NCBI GenBank assembly: GCA_022823505.1
Contig: JAJEIA010000104.1
Span: forward strand, 1 to 64,000
Reading direction: 5' to 3'
Source: Dehalococcoidia bacterium
Lineage (GTDB): Bacteria; Chloroflexota; Dehalococcoidia; Lucifugimonadales; UBA3495
Length of the DNA: 64,000 nt
Under the pieces are notes generated by a model that ran no database searches, was not told where the DNA came from, and saw only the letters and a list, made by a program, of their open reading frames with translations. Positions within the stretch are counted from its first letter, which is position 1. Each line of letters begins with the position of its first letter. Of this stretch, positions 54,773 to 63,550 are shown in pieces. A program made the position numbers and the translations under genes.

Positions 54773-54798
54773 AAAAAGGGGCGACCGCCGGTCGCCCC
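54773..54798 (-). terminator. intrinsic terminator of the coiled-coil gene
   Basis: Perfect 9-bp stem GGGGCGACC/GGTCGCCCC with a 3-base loop, followed on the minus strand by TTTTTGTTG. It lies 27 bases after the coiled-coil gene stop and separates that gene from the downstream hydrolase operon. Confidence 0.9.
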
Positions 54799-54824
54799 AA
54801 GAATTTCGTCGTTCAGGAAGCCGG

Positions 54825-55514
54825 TTAGTCTCCGGACGTATCCCCGCTCTCCTGGATGACCGGAACCGCAGGCTCTGTCATTTGCGGTGGCGGTGGGGCC
54901 GGCCGACGCGTCGGCTGCGGGCGGCTGGCCTCGGCTTCGGCCGCCAGCTTGGCCATGATCAGCGTGGTCAGCTCGCCGCGCATGGGGTCGGCGTTCAGGT
55001 TGCATCCCGCGAAGACCTCAAATCCCGGCGACAGCTCATCGATCATGCGGCGCACCCGGGTGCTGCCGTGGCGGGATGCCACCAGCATCCGGATGGACTG
55101 AGCGTCCCGCTGGATGGGGGCGTCCTGATCTTCCTCCTCATGCTCTTCCATGGCCCGATCGAGTTCGTCCTCGTAGTCCATGCGGTCAACGACGCTGAGG
55201 GCGGCGGTGGCCTCGCGGCGGAATGTATCGACCTCGCGCAGGGTGCGGGCCAGCTGGTTGACCAGGTTGGCGGCGTTGGCGACCAGGTCTGGTAGCTGCC
55301 GCTGCGATTCCGCCGCCAAATCCAGGGCAAGGCGGGCGTTCTCGATTGCTTCCTTGCGATGGTTATCCCGCTCTTCTATGCGCTGAAGCAGGCTGACCTG
55401 TTCCCGCAAGGTGGGCGCCTCGGATGCCAGCGTCTCCAGGCGTTCCATATAGCTGGCGGCCTCTTCGGCCTTGCGCGGTCGCTGGGCCAATTCGTGCGAA
55501 CGTTCATCTGGCAT
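54825..55514 (-). CDS. coiled-coil protein of unknown function
   Basis: A 229-residue, very acidic and charged protein. Residues about 5-120 are heptad-rich and probably coiled coil (EEAASYMERLETLASEA, LLQRIEERDNHRKEA, LVNQLARTLREVD). A middle region (SIRMLVASRHGSTRVRRMIDELSPG) may be globular, and the C-terminus is Pro-rich (RRPAPPPPQ). No signal peptide or TM helix. I do not recognise the family. It is a single-gene transcript with its own intrinsic terminator; codon use matches its neighbours. Confidence 0.75.
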   Translation of the reverse strand: MPDERSHELAQRPRKAEEAASYMERLETLASEAPTLREQVSLLQRIEERDNHRKEAIENARLALDLAAESQRQLPDLVANAANLVNQLARTLREVDTFRREATAALSVVDRMDYEDELDRAMEEHEEEDQDAPIQRDAQSIRMLVASRHGSTRVRRMIDELSPGFEVFAGCNLNADPMRGELTTLIMAKLAAEAEASRPQPTRRPAPPPPQMTEPAVPVIQESGDTSGD

Positions 55515-55837
55515 GGTTGGTTCCTACCTCTACCTATTGGGCTCCGAATGTCGAGCCGGTGATATTAGAATTGGCCCGGGGCGGCAGCGAGTTGTGCGAA
55601 GCAACCGGCGAGAGGCTGCCGTTCCCGGTAACGAGTCCCTTATAACAAAGGGCAAGCCCACGGCGAGACGGGGGGTGTTGACGTGTTTGCGTGAATTTTG
55701 AAAATTCGGATGATGAACATTGCCAGGCGGTTCGGTGCGCTAATTTCCCGTCGATGTTCCGTGGACGGCGGCGGACAGACATCAGTTCTCTGGGTCCGGC
55801 GGCGTGGAAAATCGCCAAATCGGGCTCCGGTTCGGGG

Positions 55838-55864
55838 TTGACAAGTATTGCTATACGGTATAAT
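55838..55864 (+). promoter_or_regulatory. strong promoter-like pair upstream of the universal stress protein
   Basis: Perfect TTGACA (55838-55843) and perfect TATAAT (55859-55864). The spacer is 15 bases, shorter than the optimum 17, which often marks promoters that depend on DNA twist or an activator. It is 350 bases upstream of the stress-protein start, so the transcript would carry a long leader. Confidence 0.7.
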
Positions 55865-55879
55865 CTGTATTCAAGATGC

Positions 55880-56118
55880 CGGGGTTGGAGTCGGAAACCC
55901 CGCTCATCACAGCCCGACGGACAAACCGTCGTCATCACAGGAGGTAGAAAGTGGTTTCTCTGATCACGAGGCACCACCAATGGCATTTCCCGTGTCAGGT
56001 CCCTGTCGGTGGCGTAGCGGCGATCCGATAGTCGCACCGACCGACAGGGACGAGAGACAGGGTCGGGGGCATCGTGGCCCCCGGCGCGCGAAGGCCAGGA
56101 CCGGCAACGGTGCTGGCC
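55880..56118 (+). ncRNA. structured leader RNA candidate with leader-peptide ORF
   Basis: Directly after the promoter are: stem CGGGGTT/AACCCCG (55880-55902); stem CGACGG/CCGTCG (55915-55931), flanked by two TCATCACAG copies (55904-55912 and 55932-55940); a 12-bp perfect stem GTCCCTGTCGGT/ACCGACAGGGAC (55999-56010 and 56040-56051); stem CGGGGGC/GCCCCCG (56064-56083); and stem GGCCAG/CTGGCC enclosing ACCG-GCAA-CGGT with a GNRA tetraloop (56093-56118). The number and order of stems between a promoter and a gene suggest a cis-acting leader or a small RNA. I do not match it to a known riboswitch. No aligned homologues are available here. Confidence 0.45.
55951..56031 (+). CDS. 26-codon leader-peptide candidate
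   Basis: GTG at 55951 lies six bases after a perfect AGGAGG (55939-55944). The peptide begins MVSLITRHHQW and ends GVAAIR; TAG at 56029-56031. Its reading frame runs through the left arm of the 12-bp stem (55999-56010) and stops eight bases before the right arm, so translating ribosomes would open that stem, as in attenuation leaders. No run of one amino acid is present beyond His-His. Confidence 0.4.
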   Translation: MVSLITRHHQWHFPCQVPVGGVAAIR

Positions 56119-56213
56119 TCGTTGATTGTCCCCGCGGCCCGGCGCACCCGGCCGGCGGTAAAATTCGCCCATGGTCCACTGTGGCCCGGCGCACTTGGAG
56201 AGTTAGCCACGCC

Positions 56214-57173
56214 ATGTATTCGAAGGTCATCACCCCGCTGGACGGCTCCGAACTGGCCCGGCGTGCCTTGCCCCACGCGAAGTTGGTTGCAGCCGCGTTT
56301 TCCATTCCCATCGAACTGGTGAGAGCCGTGGATGGCGGCGCCCAGGACGCCATGCAGTACCTGGCCCGGGTGCGCGACGATCTGCGGGCGGAGGGTTTCG
56401 CGGCAACCACAACCGCGCTGTCCGGGCAGGCCGGCTCAGCCGTGGTCGACTGGGCGGGGGCCGATCCCGACGCGCTGGTGGTGATGTCCACCCACGGGCG
56501 GGGCGGCATCGCGCGGTTGGCTTTGGGGAGCGTTGCCGACCGGGTGCTGCATACCGTGTCCAACCCCGTGCTCATAGTCAGGGCCGGCATCCCGGAACCG
56601 GACGCGATCATCAGGACGGTGGTGGCCCCCCTGGACGGCTCTCCCCTTGCTGAACTTTCCCTCCCCCACGCTGCCGGCCTGGCGGCCGCCTGCGGAGCAG
56701 ACGTCGAGCTTTTGCGGGTCACCACTTCCACCGATGGCTATCGCGATCGACTGGGAGACTCAGGTCGCGGCCGGACGGCATTCGGCGGTTCCGCCGAGGA
56801 CCTGGCCCGCGAATTTGCCCAGGCCGATGACGAGGCGGCTGAAACCTACCTGGACCGGATGCGCCGGCGCATGGCCCTGGATTACCCCGACGCGGGGCGG
56901 GTCCGAACTCTGCACTTGCAGGACGAGGACCCGGCGCGGGCGATTATCCAGCGTACAGCCCACGGCTCCAGCGTGGTGGTGATGGCCACCCACGGCCGCG
57001 GCGGCATCGGCAGGATGGTCCTGGGCAGCGTCACCGACCAGGTATTGCGCTATGCCAACGCACCGGTGCTGGTGGTGAGAAGACACGACGTACCCGGCGC
57101 CGTAGGAACTGAGGCGCGCACATCCGAAGGGTTTTCGGCGGACTTCGGGAACGCGGCTGCCCGGCCCGCATGA
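56214..57173 (+). CDS. tandem universal stress protein (two UspA domains)
   Basis: A 319-residue protein with two UspA domains. Each begins VITPLDGS/VVAPLDGS and ends with the ATP-binding pattern Gx2Gx9G(S/T): THGRGGIARLALGSVAD and THGRGGIGRMVLGSVTD. Both halves keep the pattern, so ATP-binding UspA of the fused pseudodimer type is expected. ATG 56214 begins MYSKVITPLDGS; the longer open frame is leader sequence. GGAG lies 13 bases upstream, a poor spacing, so translation may depend on leader folding. A promoter and structured leader precede it. Confidence 0.93.
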   Translation: MYSKVITPLDGSELARRALPHAKLVAAAFSIPIELVRAVDGGAQDAMQYLARVRDDLRAEGFAATTTALSGQAGSAVVDWAGADPDALVVMSTHGRGGIARLALGSVADRVLHTVSNPVLIVRAGIPEPDAIIRTVVAPLDGSPLAELSLPHAAGLAAACGADVELLRVTTSTDGYRDRLGDSGRGRTAFGGSAEDLAREFAQADDEAAETYLDRMRRRMALDYPDAGRVRTLHLQDEDPARAIIQRTAHGSSVVVMATHGRGGIGRMVLGSVTDQVLRYANAPVLVVRRHDVPGAVGTEARTSEGFSADFGNAAARPA

Positions 57174-57245
57174 CCGTAAATCGGCCAATGGCAGACCAGG
57201 CATTCCCTGCTTACTACCTGGCTGCGCGCCGGGCGGAACGTAGTT

Positions 57246-59240
57246 TTAGCGCAGGGTCAAACCCCAGCACCTCACGGTACCCCCAGTCGTGACTCCGCAG
57301 GAATGTAGGTCGGCCGTCGAGATGGAGGTGAACGTGACGCCGGAAGGCGGCTCGGTCTCCCCGCTGTGGCCGTGACCCCAACACTCGACGGCGCCATCGG
57401 GCCGCAGTCCGCAGCTGTACACCCCGCCCACGCCAACCTGTTGGAAAATGCCGGCCGGTGCATCAATTTGCCCGACATAGTTCGAACCCCAACAGCGAAC
57501 CGTGCCATCGGTGACGATGCCGCAGGAATGGTGACTCCCGACGGAGATTGAGCTGAACGCTACGTCCGGCACCTCTGCCTGGAAACGGTGCGAGTGCCTG
57601 CTGCCCCAGCAATCGACTGCGCCATCTGTGGTCAACCCGCAGGCGAAATTGTCAGCGAGGCTCACCTGTGTGAAAGCTCCCTCGGGCGCGTCAGTTTGTC
57701 CGCGGTGATTGCGGCCCCAGCATTCCACGCTCCTGTCTGGTCTGATTCCACAGCTATGGTGGCCGCCGGATGCCATGGATATGAACCGACCGGCTGGCGG
57801 GGTGGCTTCACCGTAGGTGTTTTCGCCCCAGCAGTAAAGCGTCTGGTCCATGCGCAAGGCGCAGTTATGGTGGCCACCGACACTGATGGCAGTGAACTGA
57901 CCTGGCGGATCATCGCTCTCGTTGAAATGGTCCGAACCCCAGCATTGCACCGTGCTATCGGGCCTGACGCCGCAGCTGTGTTCCCAGCTCGTGCCCACGG
58001 CGGTGAACATTCCGCCGGGTGGATCCTCAGGACCCGGACCGTCCCAGCCCCAGCTGACAATGCTGCCGTCTGGTCGCACGGCGCGGGTTCGGTCGCGGCC
58101 CGCACTGACGGATATGAAGGTCCCACTTGGCCGGTCCGCAAATCCTGCGAAGTTGTCGCCCCAACAGGCGATGGTCCCGTCGATCTTGAGCCCGCACGTA
58201 TGTATCTGGCCGGCGCTCACTGAGTGGAAGCGACCATCGGGTCGGTCCGCCTGGCCATTCCAGTTTCCGCCCCAGCATTCCAACGTGCGGTCGGCGCCGA
58301 CGCCACAGGAGTGCAAAAACCCGACACTGACCGAGCGAAATTCGCCCTCCGGCGGGTCGGTAGCCCCAAACAACGGGAAGCCCCAGCAATCGACACCCCT
58401 ATCGGATGCCCTGATGGCGCAGACGTTCAGGTAGCCCATGTCCAGCGAACTGTACTGAACCTCAGGTTCCCGAATTTCCCGAATGGGTCCTGCGTCACCC
58501 CAACACTGCACGCCGCCGGCGCTCAGGATGCCGCAGCTCCACGTGTTATCGGCGGCAACGGCAACGAATTTCCCTTGTGGCGCGTTGGTCTCGCCGTGGG
58601 TGTTGTTGCCCCAGCACTCCACAGATCCATCAGGGCGCAGGCCGCAGGTGTGCAGGGCCCCCGCCCTGACCTGCGAGAACCGTCCCTCGGGCGGTGAAGC
58701 CTGGCCGAACTGGTTCCGGCCGTAACACACCGCGGCCCCGTCGTCGAGCAACCCGCACGCATGGAAACCGTTCGCTGAGAGGGACAGCGACCCTGGCACC
58801 AGCATCGGCTCCTCGCCAAAGTCGTCGTCTCTGACAATCACCGGCCCGTCGAAGGAGCCGTCCCGGCGGTAGATGTAGATACAGAGAACGTCGTCTTCGA
58901 TCCAGCGATTGCGCAGGTGATAGTACCCATTGCTGGAACCGGCCATGATGACCCCGTCCGTCTCGCGGATCATCTCTCCGGACGCGACGAACTCCGCCAT
59001 CTCCTCGGCGAAGTCGGCCGGCTCAAAGCTGCACACGTGGTCGTCGGCGAACGCCGCCTGCGCAAAGAAACACCCGGCTGTCACGGCCAGGACCACGGCG
59101 GCCAGCGCAAGTATCGCGATGCCGGGTCTGCTGTCGGAAAAGACGTCCAGGCCGAGCCAACGGGAGAATCGTCCGAGACGCCGGGGGTCAGGAGACGCAA
59201 GTGCGGTTGTGTAACGTACAGGCCCGCCGACAATCGTCAT
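57246..59240 (-). CDS. RCC1-like repeat protein with paired cysteines, membrane-anchored
   Basis: A 664-residue protein. A cytoplasmic-looking N-terminus of about 40 residues is followed by a hydrophobic segment (IAILALAAVVLAVTAGC), then an extracytoplasmic region of 14 repeats of about 38 residues, each with a central CG and a closing CWG (for example HTCGLRPDGSVECWG). These are RCC1/BLIP-II-type propeller units; 14 repeats fit two seven-bladed propellers. Thirteen repeats keep a Cys pair per unit. The seventh repeat (RAVRPDGSIVSWGWDG) has lost both, which supports a disulfide within each unit. Function probably protein or ligand binding outside the cell. The LAVTAGC motif is not a good lipobox. 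Confidence 0.85.
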   Translation of the reverse strand: MTIVGGPVRYTTALASPDPRRLGRFSRWLGLDVFSDSRPGIAILALAAVVLAVTAGCFFAQAAFADDHVCSFEPADFAEEMAEFVASGEMIRETDGVIMAGSSNGYYHLRNRWIEDDVLCIYIYRRDGSFDGPVIVRDDDFGEEPMLVPGSLSLSANGFHACGLLDDGAAVCYGRNQFGQASPPEGRFSQVRAGALHTCGLRPDGSVECWGNNTHGETNAPQGKFVAVAADNTWSCGILSAGGVQCWGDAGPIREIREPEVQYSSLDMGYLNVCAIRASDRGVDCWGFPLFGATDPPEGEFRSVSVGFLHSCGVGADRTLECWGGNWNGQADRPDGRFHSVSAGQIHTCGLKIDGTIACWGDNFAGFADRPSGTFISVSAGRDRTRAVRPDGSIVSWGWDGPGPEDPPGGMFTAVGTSWEHSCGVRPDSTVQCWGSDHFNESDDPPGQFTAISVGGHHNCALRMDQTLYCWGENTYGEATPPAGRFISMASGGHHSCGIRPDRSVECWGRNHRGQTDAPEGAFTQVSLADNFACGLTTDGAVDCWGSRHSHRFQAEVPDVAFSSISVGSHHSCGIVTDGTVRCWGSNYVGQIDAPAGIFQQVGVGGVYSCGLRPDGAVECWGHGHSGETEPPSGVTFTSISTADLHSCGVTTGGTVRCWGLTLR

Positions 59241-59299
59241 GTGTGTCGTTTACCGCCTTTGTGCAGATGTACGCACGCCTGATTTCACGCGGCCCGGCC

Positions 59300-60697
59300 T
59301 CAGCCTCGCCGCTCCAGGAAGATGGGCATGCCGCCCCGGGGCCGCAGCGAAACCAGCGGCTGAAGCCGTACCTCGCGCCGCGAGTCGTGGCGCATGGACC
59401 ACCGCTGGCCCAGGGTTGCCAGCAGCAGCATCGCTTCCATCCACGCGAAGCCCTCGCCGATGCACAGGCGCGGCCCGCCTCCGAAGGGATAGTACGCGAA
59501 CCGGTGCAGGCCGGCCCGGAACTCCGGCGTCCAGCGGTCGGGCCGGAACTCCAGCGGCTCGTCGAACCAGCGCGGGTCCCGGTGGACGATCATCTGCGGT
59601 GCGCTCACGACGGCGCCGGCCGGTATTTCCCAGCCGCCCAGCGTGATCGGTTTGAAGGTCATGCGCCCGGTGCTCCAGATGGGCGGGTAGAGCCGCATCG
59701 ACTCCGTGAGCACCTGCTGCGTGAATGGCAGGTTCGCGAGGTCATCGGGCGTCGGGTCACGCTGGCCCAGCACGTCGTCAATCTCCGCGTGGAACCGGGC
59801 CTGCACGTCGGGATGGGTGCCCAGCAGGTACCAGGTCCAGGTCATGGCGACCGCCGTGGTCTCGTGTCCGGCCGCGAACAATGTGATGACCTCATCCCGC
59901 AGCTGCTCGTCGGTCATCACGGCGTCCTCGGGGTTGTCGGCCTCCTCGTCCCGCACGTTCAGCAGCAGGGACAGCAGGTCGTCGCCCTCCAGGCCCGATT
60001 CGCGACGCTGGGCGATGAGGCCGTAGACGGTCTCGTCCAGGTAGGCCAACCCGTTGCGGAACCTGGTGGTGAAGGGTACGGGCAGGCGGTGGAGCGCGTT
60101 GCGCAGCGGCGACGGCATGTTGCTCCGGGCGGTGATGTACTCGTTGCCCAGCTCGAAGGCCTCTCCGATCCGGCGCACGGCGTCGGGCAGATCCAGCCCG
60201 AACAGGGTCTTGACCACGATGTGCAGCGTGAGTTCGCTCATCTCGTTGGCCATGTCGACGCGGGCGCCGTCCTGCCAACGGCCTTCGTGGCGTCGAGCGA
60301 AGTCGGTCATGATCTCGGCGTAACCGCCGATGCGCCGGTGGTTGAACTGGGGCTGCATCAGGCGACGCTGCCGCAGGTGCAGCGGCCCGTCGGACGTGAC
60401 CAGGCCGTTCCCCAGCAGGTAGCGCATGGTCGCGGTGAGCCAGCCTCTTCCCACGGACTGGTGGTTGGTGACGAAGAGTTCCTGCACCAGTTCGGGATGG
60501 CTGACCAGATAGGCCAGGGCCGGCTTGACCGATAGCGTCGCCAGGTCGCCGTAGCCGGCGGTCTCCTGCATGAGCCCCAGGGTGTCCCTGATGTACCGAA
60601 AGGACTGCCCGACCACGGGCAACTCCGGCGGCCCGGGTGGCAGCGAGGCCCGGTCAATCACCGGCCGGGGCGGATATGCAACGGTGGGCGTGGCCAT
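59300..60697 (-). CDS. cytochrome P450
   Basis: A 465-residue P450 monooxygenase: I-helix AGHETTA, ExxR in ESMRLYPP, and heme loop FGGGPRLCIG with the thiolate Cys. The N-terminus PPGPPELPVVGQSFRYIRD is the CYP102/CYP4-like proline-rich entry, with no membrane anchor, so it is soluble and needs a separate redox partner; none is in the window. ATG 60697 follows GGAGGGA by seven bases; the longer frame extends into non-homologous sequence. Substrate unknown (fatty acid, alkane or terpenoid are typical for this look). Confidence 0.95.
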   Translation of the reverse strand: MATPTVAYPPRPVIDRASLPPGPPELPVVGQSFRYIRDTLGLMQETAGYGDLATLSVKPALAYLVSHPELVQELFVTNHQSVGRGWLTATMRYLLGNGLVTSDGPLHLRQRRLMQPQFNHRRIGGYAEIMTDFARRHEGRWQDGARVDMANEMSELTLHIVVKTLFGLDLPDAVRRIGEAFELGNEYITARSNMPSPLRNALHRLPVPFTTRFRNGLAYLDETVYGLIAQRRESGLEGDDLLSLLLNVRDEEADNPEDAVMTDEQLRDEVITLFAAGHETTAVAMTWTWYLLGTHPDVQARFHAEIDDVLGQRDPTPDDLANLPFTQQVLTESMRLYPPIWSTGRMTFKPITLGGWEIPAGAVVSAPQMIVHRDPRWFDEPLEFRPDRWTPEFRAGLHRFAYYPFGGGPRLCIGEGFAWMEAMLLLATLGQRWSMRHDSRREVRLQPLVSLRPRGGMPIFLERRG

Positions 60698-60874
60698 GAT
60701 CGTGTCCCTCCAGCGCACTGGCGTACATCCATTGTCGCATCGCCCGGCAAGGGCGGCAAACGTACGTCGATCACGCACCCACCGCACCACCAGCGGTGGT
60801 TCTAGTCCCAAGCACGGATCTGCCGGACGGGCGACTGCTTCGCCGGACGGGGCGCTGCTCAGGCGCGGGACGGC

Positions 60875-61117
60875 TCAGGCGGAGGCAGTCGTCCGCCGCC
60901 GCCGGATAGCCTCCACCAGCGCGGTGGCAATGGTGGCCACGGACACCAGGCCAATGGTGAACGGCGCCGTCATCATCGCCATGAGCACCCAGGCCTCGGG
61001 ATACACGCCGGCAATCATCACGCCGGAGACCCGCACCACCGCAACAAACACGGCAATCACGGCCAGGAACGCCACGCCGCCGATCGCCACCCGCAACGTC
61101 CAACGATAACCGTTCAT
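60875..61117 (-). CDS. small membrane protein with two TM helices
   Basis: An 80-residue protein with two hydrophobic segments (AIGGVAFLAVIAVFVAVV and APFTIGLVSVATIATALV) and a basic C-terminus (EAIRRRRTTASA). GGAGG lies four bases before the ATG. No family recognised. It is upstream of the P450 gene on the same strand. Confidence 0.6.
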   Translation of the reverse strand: MNGYRWTLRVAIGGVAFLAVIAVFVAVVRVSGVMIAGVYPEAWVLMAMMTAPFTIGLVSVATIATALVEAIRRRRTTASA

Positions 61118-61456
61118 GATGCCTCCAAAGCAGTCGTGCGGTTGTGGCGTGCCTCCAACAGGTAATGCGATTCTAGCACTCGCACAAACCGGTATACGCC
61201 ACTGGAGAACACGCGGATTTGGGCGGATTGCCGCTTGATGACCGAGGGAGTTGGCACACGGGCCTGGCGGGGCCGGGCATGTAGCGGCGCGGGAGTTGGG
61301 TGAAAGGTTCAGCAGAGAAAGAAGATCAAATCACTGGGTTCCGCTTAAAATCTGCTAACCTGCCGCTCTCGGAAAAGGAACTAACTGGAAGAACAGATGG
61401 AGTGAGAACTTTATCATTTCACAGTCAATGGTCATCCGGATTTTGGAGTGCACAAA
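61118..61456. other. intergenic region, AT-richer towards the protease gene
   Basis: About 340 bp between divergent genes. From about 61310 the base composition drops in GC and continues into the protease gene, consistent with the edge of a transferred segment. No repeat or tRNA is visible at the boundary. Confidence 0.45.
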
Positions 61457-62164
61457 GTGACCCTGCCCCCGATCCCCAACTCGAACATATTGACCCGCGT
61501 GTTTTGGCTCTCTTTCAAAGGCCGACCCCGCGGAACAGCTTTTGCGGTCGATGTCGAGGGTAGGCAGTACGTGGTTACCGCGTGGCACGTCGCGAGAGAT
61601 TGCGAACACCGACCGGCGATACTGTTCCGTCAAAATGAGCAATTGGTATCGTTCGAAAACAAACTGCGTTTCATCGGTGAAAATATTGATAGCGACGTAG
61701 CTGTATTCGCTGCGGACCAGATCCTTGTGCCCAAGGATTTTGACGTCTCTCTCGGGAGTGCGGACTTGTACTACGGATCGATCGGTTACGCTTTGGGTTT
61801 CCCAAGCGCACTGACGTCCAAAGAAATTGGTTTCTTGCCTGAAGGAAAGCCCCTGCCCGTGCCTGCTCTTGCGGTTGCGTATTTCAACTCAGAAGGCGAA
61901 ACCACGTGCGTTGCCGGATACGTTACAAATGGTTTCTCTGGGGGACCGATAATTTTCCCAAAACTCGGATCTCGCCGGACTGAATGGGCGATAGTGGGAG
62001 TCTGTGTTGCGTTCCCAACTTTGCCGCGGCCCATTGATATGAAAGGGGCTCCTCTGGAATTCGAGGTTAGAGAACCCACAGGGTTGATAAGGATGGCAAA
62101 AGTCTCGGTAGCCATCGAAATCATAAATGGGAATCCGTCAGGGTATCCGTTGGGCGAGCAATAA
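61457..62164 (+). CDS. trypsin-like serine protease domain protein without signal peptide
   Basis: A 235-residue chymotrypsin-fold protein. Triad by eye: His44 (VVTAWHVA), Asp80 (SDVAVF) and Ser161 (GFSGGPII). The order and the VAVF and GGP motifs match trypsin-like peptidase families such as the HtrA-related group, but there is no PDZ domain, signal peptide or TM helix, so it would act in the cytoplasm. GTG 61457 is chosen because GGAG lies eight bases upstream; another GTG at 61448 is possible. GC content is lower than neighbours, suggesting transfer. Free-standing cytoplasmic trypsin-like domains occur in bacterial conflict systems; no partner gene is recognised nearby. Confidence 0.8.
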   Translation: MTLPPIPNSNILTRVFWLSFKGRPRGTAFAVDVEGRQYVVTAWHVARDCEHRPAILFRQNEQLVSFENKLRFIGENIDSDVAVFAADQILVPKDFDVSLGSADLYYGSIGYALGFPSALTSKEIGFLPEGKPLPVPALAVAYFNSEGETTCVAGYVTNGFSGGPIIFPKLGSRRTEWAIVGVCVAFPTLPRPIDMKGAPLEFEVREPTGLIRMAKVSVAIEIINGNPSGYPLGEQ

Positions 62165-62414
62165 TCTAGCGAACGCCAAGAGGCTTCGCGCAACCCACGG
62201 CTAGATTTGCCGTGATGGCCGATGTGCCGAGCCTCTGTTACTGCGTCGGAGTTCGTTGCGAACTATCCCGTTTCCAAATCTTTGTACGGACCTGTCCATC
62301 GGTCCCGGAGTAGTTCCGGCGACGAATCAGCGGTTTGATGGCAGCGTTGCCGACAAAGTCCGCCACCACCAAAGAGGCATTATGAAGCGGACTACAGATC
62401 TAAAGCCCTCCCGG

Positions 62415-63500
62415 CTACCGCGCCACCCGAATAATCCGGTGCATGTGCCGGTAGGTCTGCCAGGTGCCTTTGAGGAGTGGCCACGGTGCGGCGTTGGCGT
62501 CGGGGGAGACGTGGCGGAAGATGTCGGTCTCGGTGTAGGAGACGCGCACGTCGGGGCGCCGCTGGGCGAAGGCAACGACCAGGCGGCGGGATTCGCCCAC
62601 GGGGATGATGTTGTCGCCGCGGTCGTGCATGACTCGCAGCGCGGTGCCACTGTGCCAGGCGTCGAGGTGGCTGGAGGGTGAAATGGCGGCAACGTCGGAG
62701 CGGAAACCGGCGGGCATGGCGCCGTAATGTCGCCTGGCATCGCCGAGACCGTCCGCGCCGGCCAGCAGTGCGTCCCGAGGAGCGGACGGCGCCTCGGCGA
62801 GCAGGGTGCTGTCGAACACCTCCATGGTGAGCTCTTGGGGTTCCCAGGGAACCTCGGCCGTGCTGTTCAGGGCGCGGCCGGCGGCGATCTGTACGATGAG
62901 ATCGGCCAGGTCGTGGTAGCCGCCGAAGGAGTTTACGAAGGCGATGTCGGCGGCGATGCGCGGGTCCGCGGCGGCGACCATGGCATAGGACGAGCCCACG
63001 GAAAACCCGGCCAGGCCGAGGCGGCCGGGGTCGACGTAGTCCTGGCGGCTGAGATGCTGGAACGCGGCGACGACATTGGCGACGTCGGCGGGATCAATGC
63101 GGGATTCAACGCCCAGGGTCTCCGACCAGTAGTACATGACCACGAAGCCAGTCCGGGCCAGCGCATACCCCAGCTTGACCGCCTCGGCGTCGTCATAGCC
63201 ACCGCGAGTCGCGCCGAGGAACATCAGCACGGCGGCGCGGGGCCTGTCCCGGGGGATGACGTAGACCTCGGCGACGTCCGGCGTGCCGTCGTGGCGGAGG
63301 AACGGCGAAGTGAACCGTTGGGGTTCCGGCGTAATCCAGCCCTGGACTTTGAGGGGCACGGGCAGCATCTGGGCGACGAAGGCGGTGGTGTGGATGGCGG
63401 TGGCGGCAGGTCGCCACACCAGCGCGGCCGCGACGATCATGGCGACCAGCGCCAGGGCCACGCACAGCCGGCGGGACGGGCGCGGCCGGCGGGAGTCCAT
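62415..63500 (-). CDS. membrane-anchored alpha/beta hydrolase
   Basis: A 361-residue protein with an N-terminal signal anchor (VALALVAMIVAAALVW) and an alpha/beta hydrolase domain facing outward: strand AAVLMFLGATRGGYDD, nucleophile elbow GFSVGS (AGFSVGSSYAMVAAAD), acid in HDRGDNIIP and a His in IFRHVSP. It looks like a dienelactone-hydrolase or peptidase-like esterase. The downstream direction of the minus strand holds about 250 bp without a gene. An upstream membrane-protein gene at the window edge may be co-transcribed (50-bp gap). Confidence 0.82.
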   Translation of the reverse strand: MDSRRPRPSRRLCVALALVAMIVAAALVWRPAATAIHTTAFVAQMLPVPLKVQGWITPEPQRFTSPFLRHDGTPDVAEVYVIPRDRPRAAVLMFLGATRGGYDDAEAVKLGYALARTGFVVMYYWSETLGVESRIDPADVANVVAAFQHLSRQDYVDPGRLGLAGFSVGSSYAMVAAADPRIAADIAFVNSFGGYHDLADLIVQIAAGRALNSTAEVPWEPQELTMEVFDSTLLAEAPSAPRDALLAGADGLGDARRHYGAMPAGFRSDVAAISPSSHLDAWHSGTALRVMHDRGDNIIPVGESRRLVVAFAQRRPDVRVSYTETDIFRHVSPDANAAPWPLLKGTWQTYRHMHRIIRVAR

Positions 63501-63550
63501 GCGCAGATGGCGTCGAACTGCCGGTGGGTGCGGCTAGTCTGCTCGGCCGG

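Larger units (their letters stand above)
55515..56213. other. 700-bp region with promoter and structured leader
   Basis: No conventional gene. Bases 55515-55835 hold the upstream region of the coiled-coil gene and no recognised feature; 55838-56213 hold a promoter, a string of hairpins and a short ORF, described separately. Confidence 0.6.
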
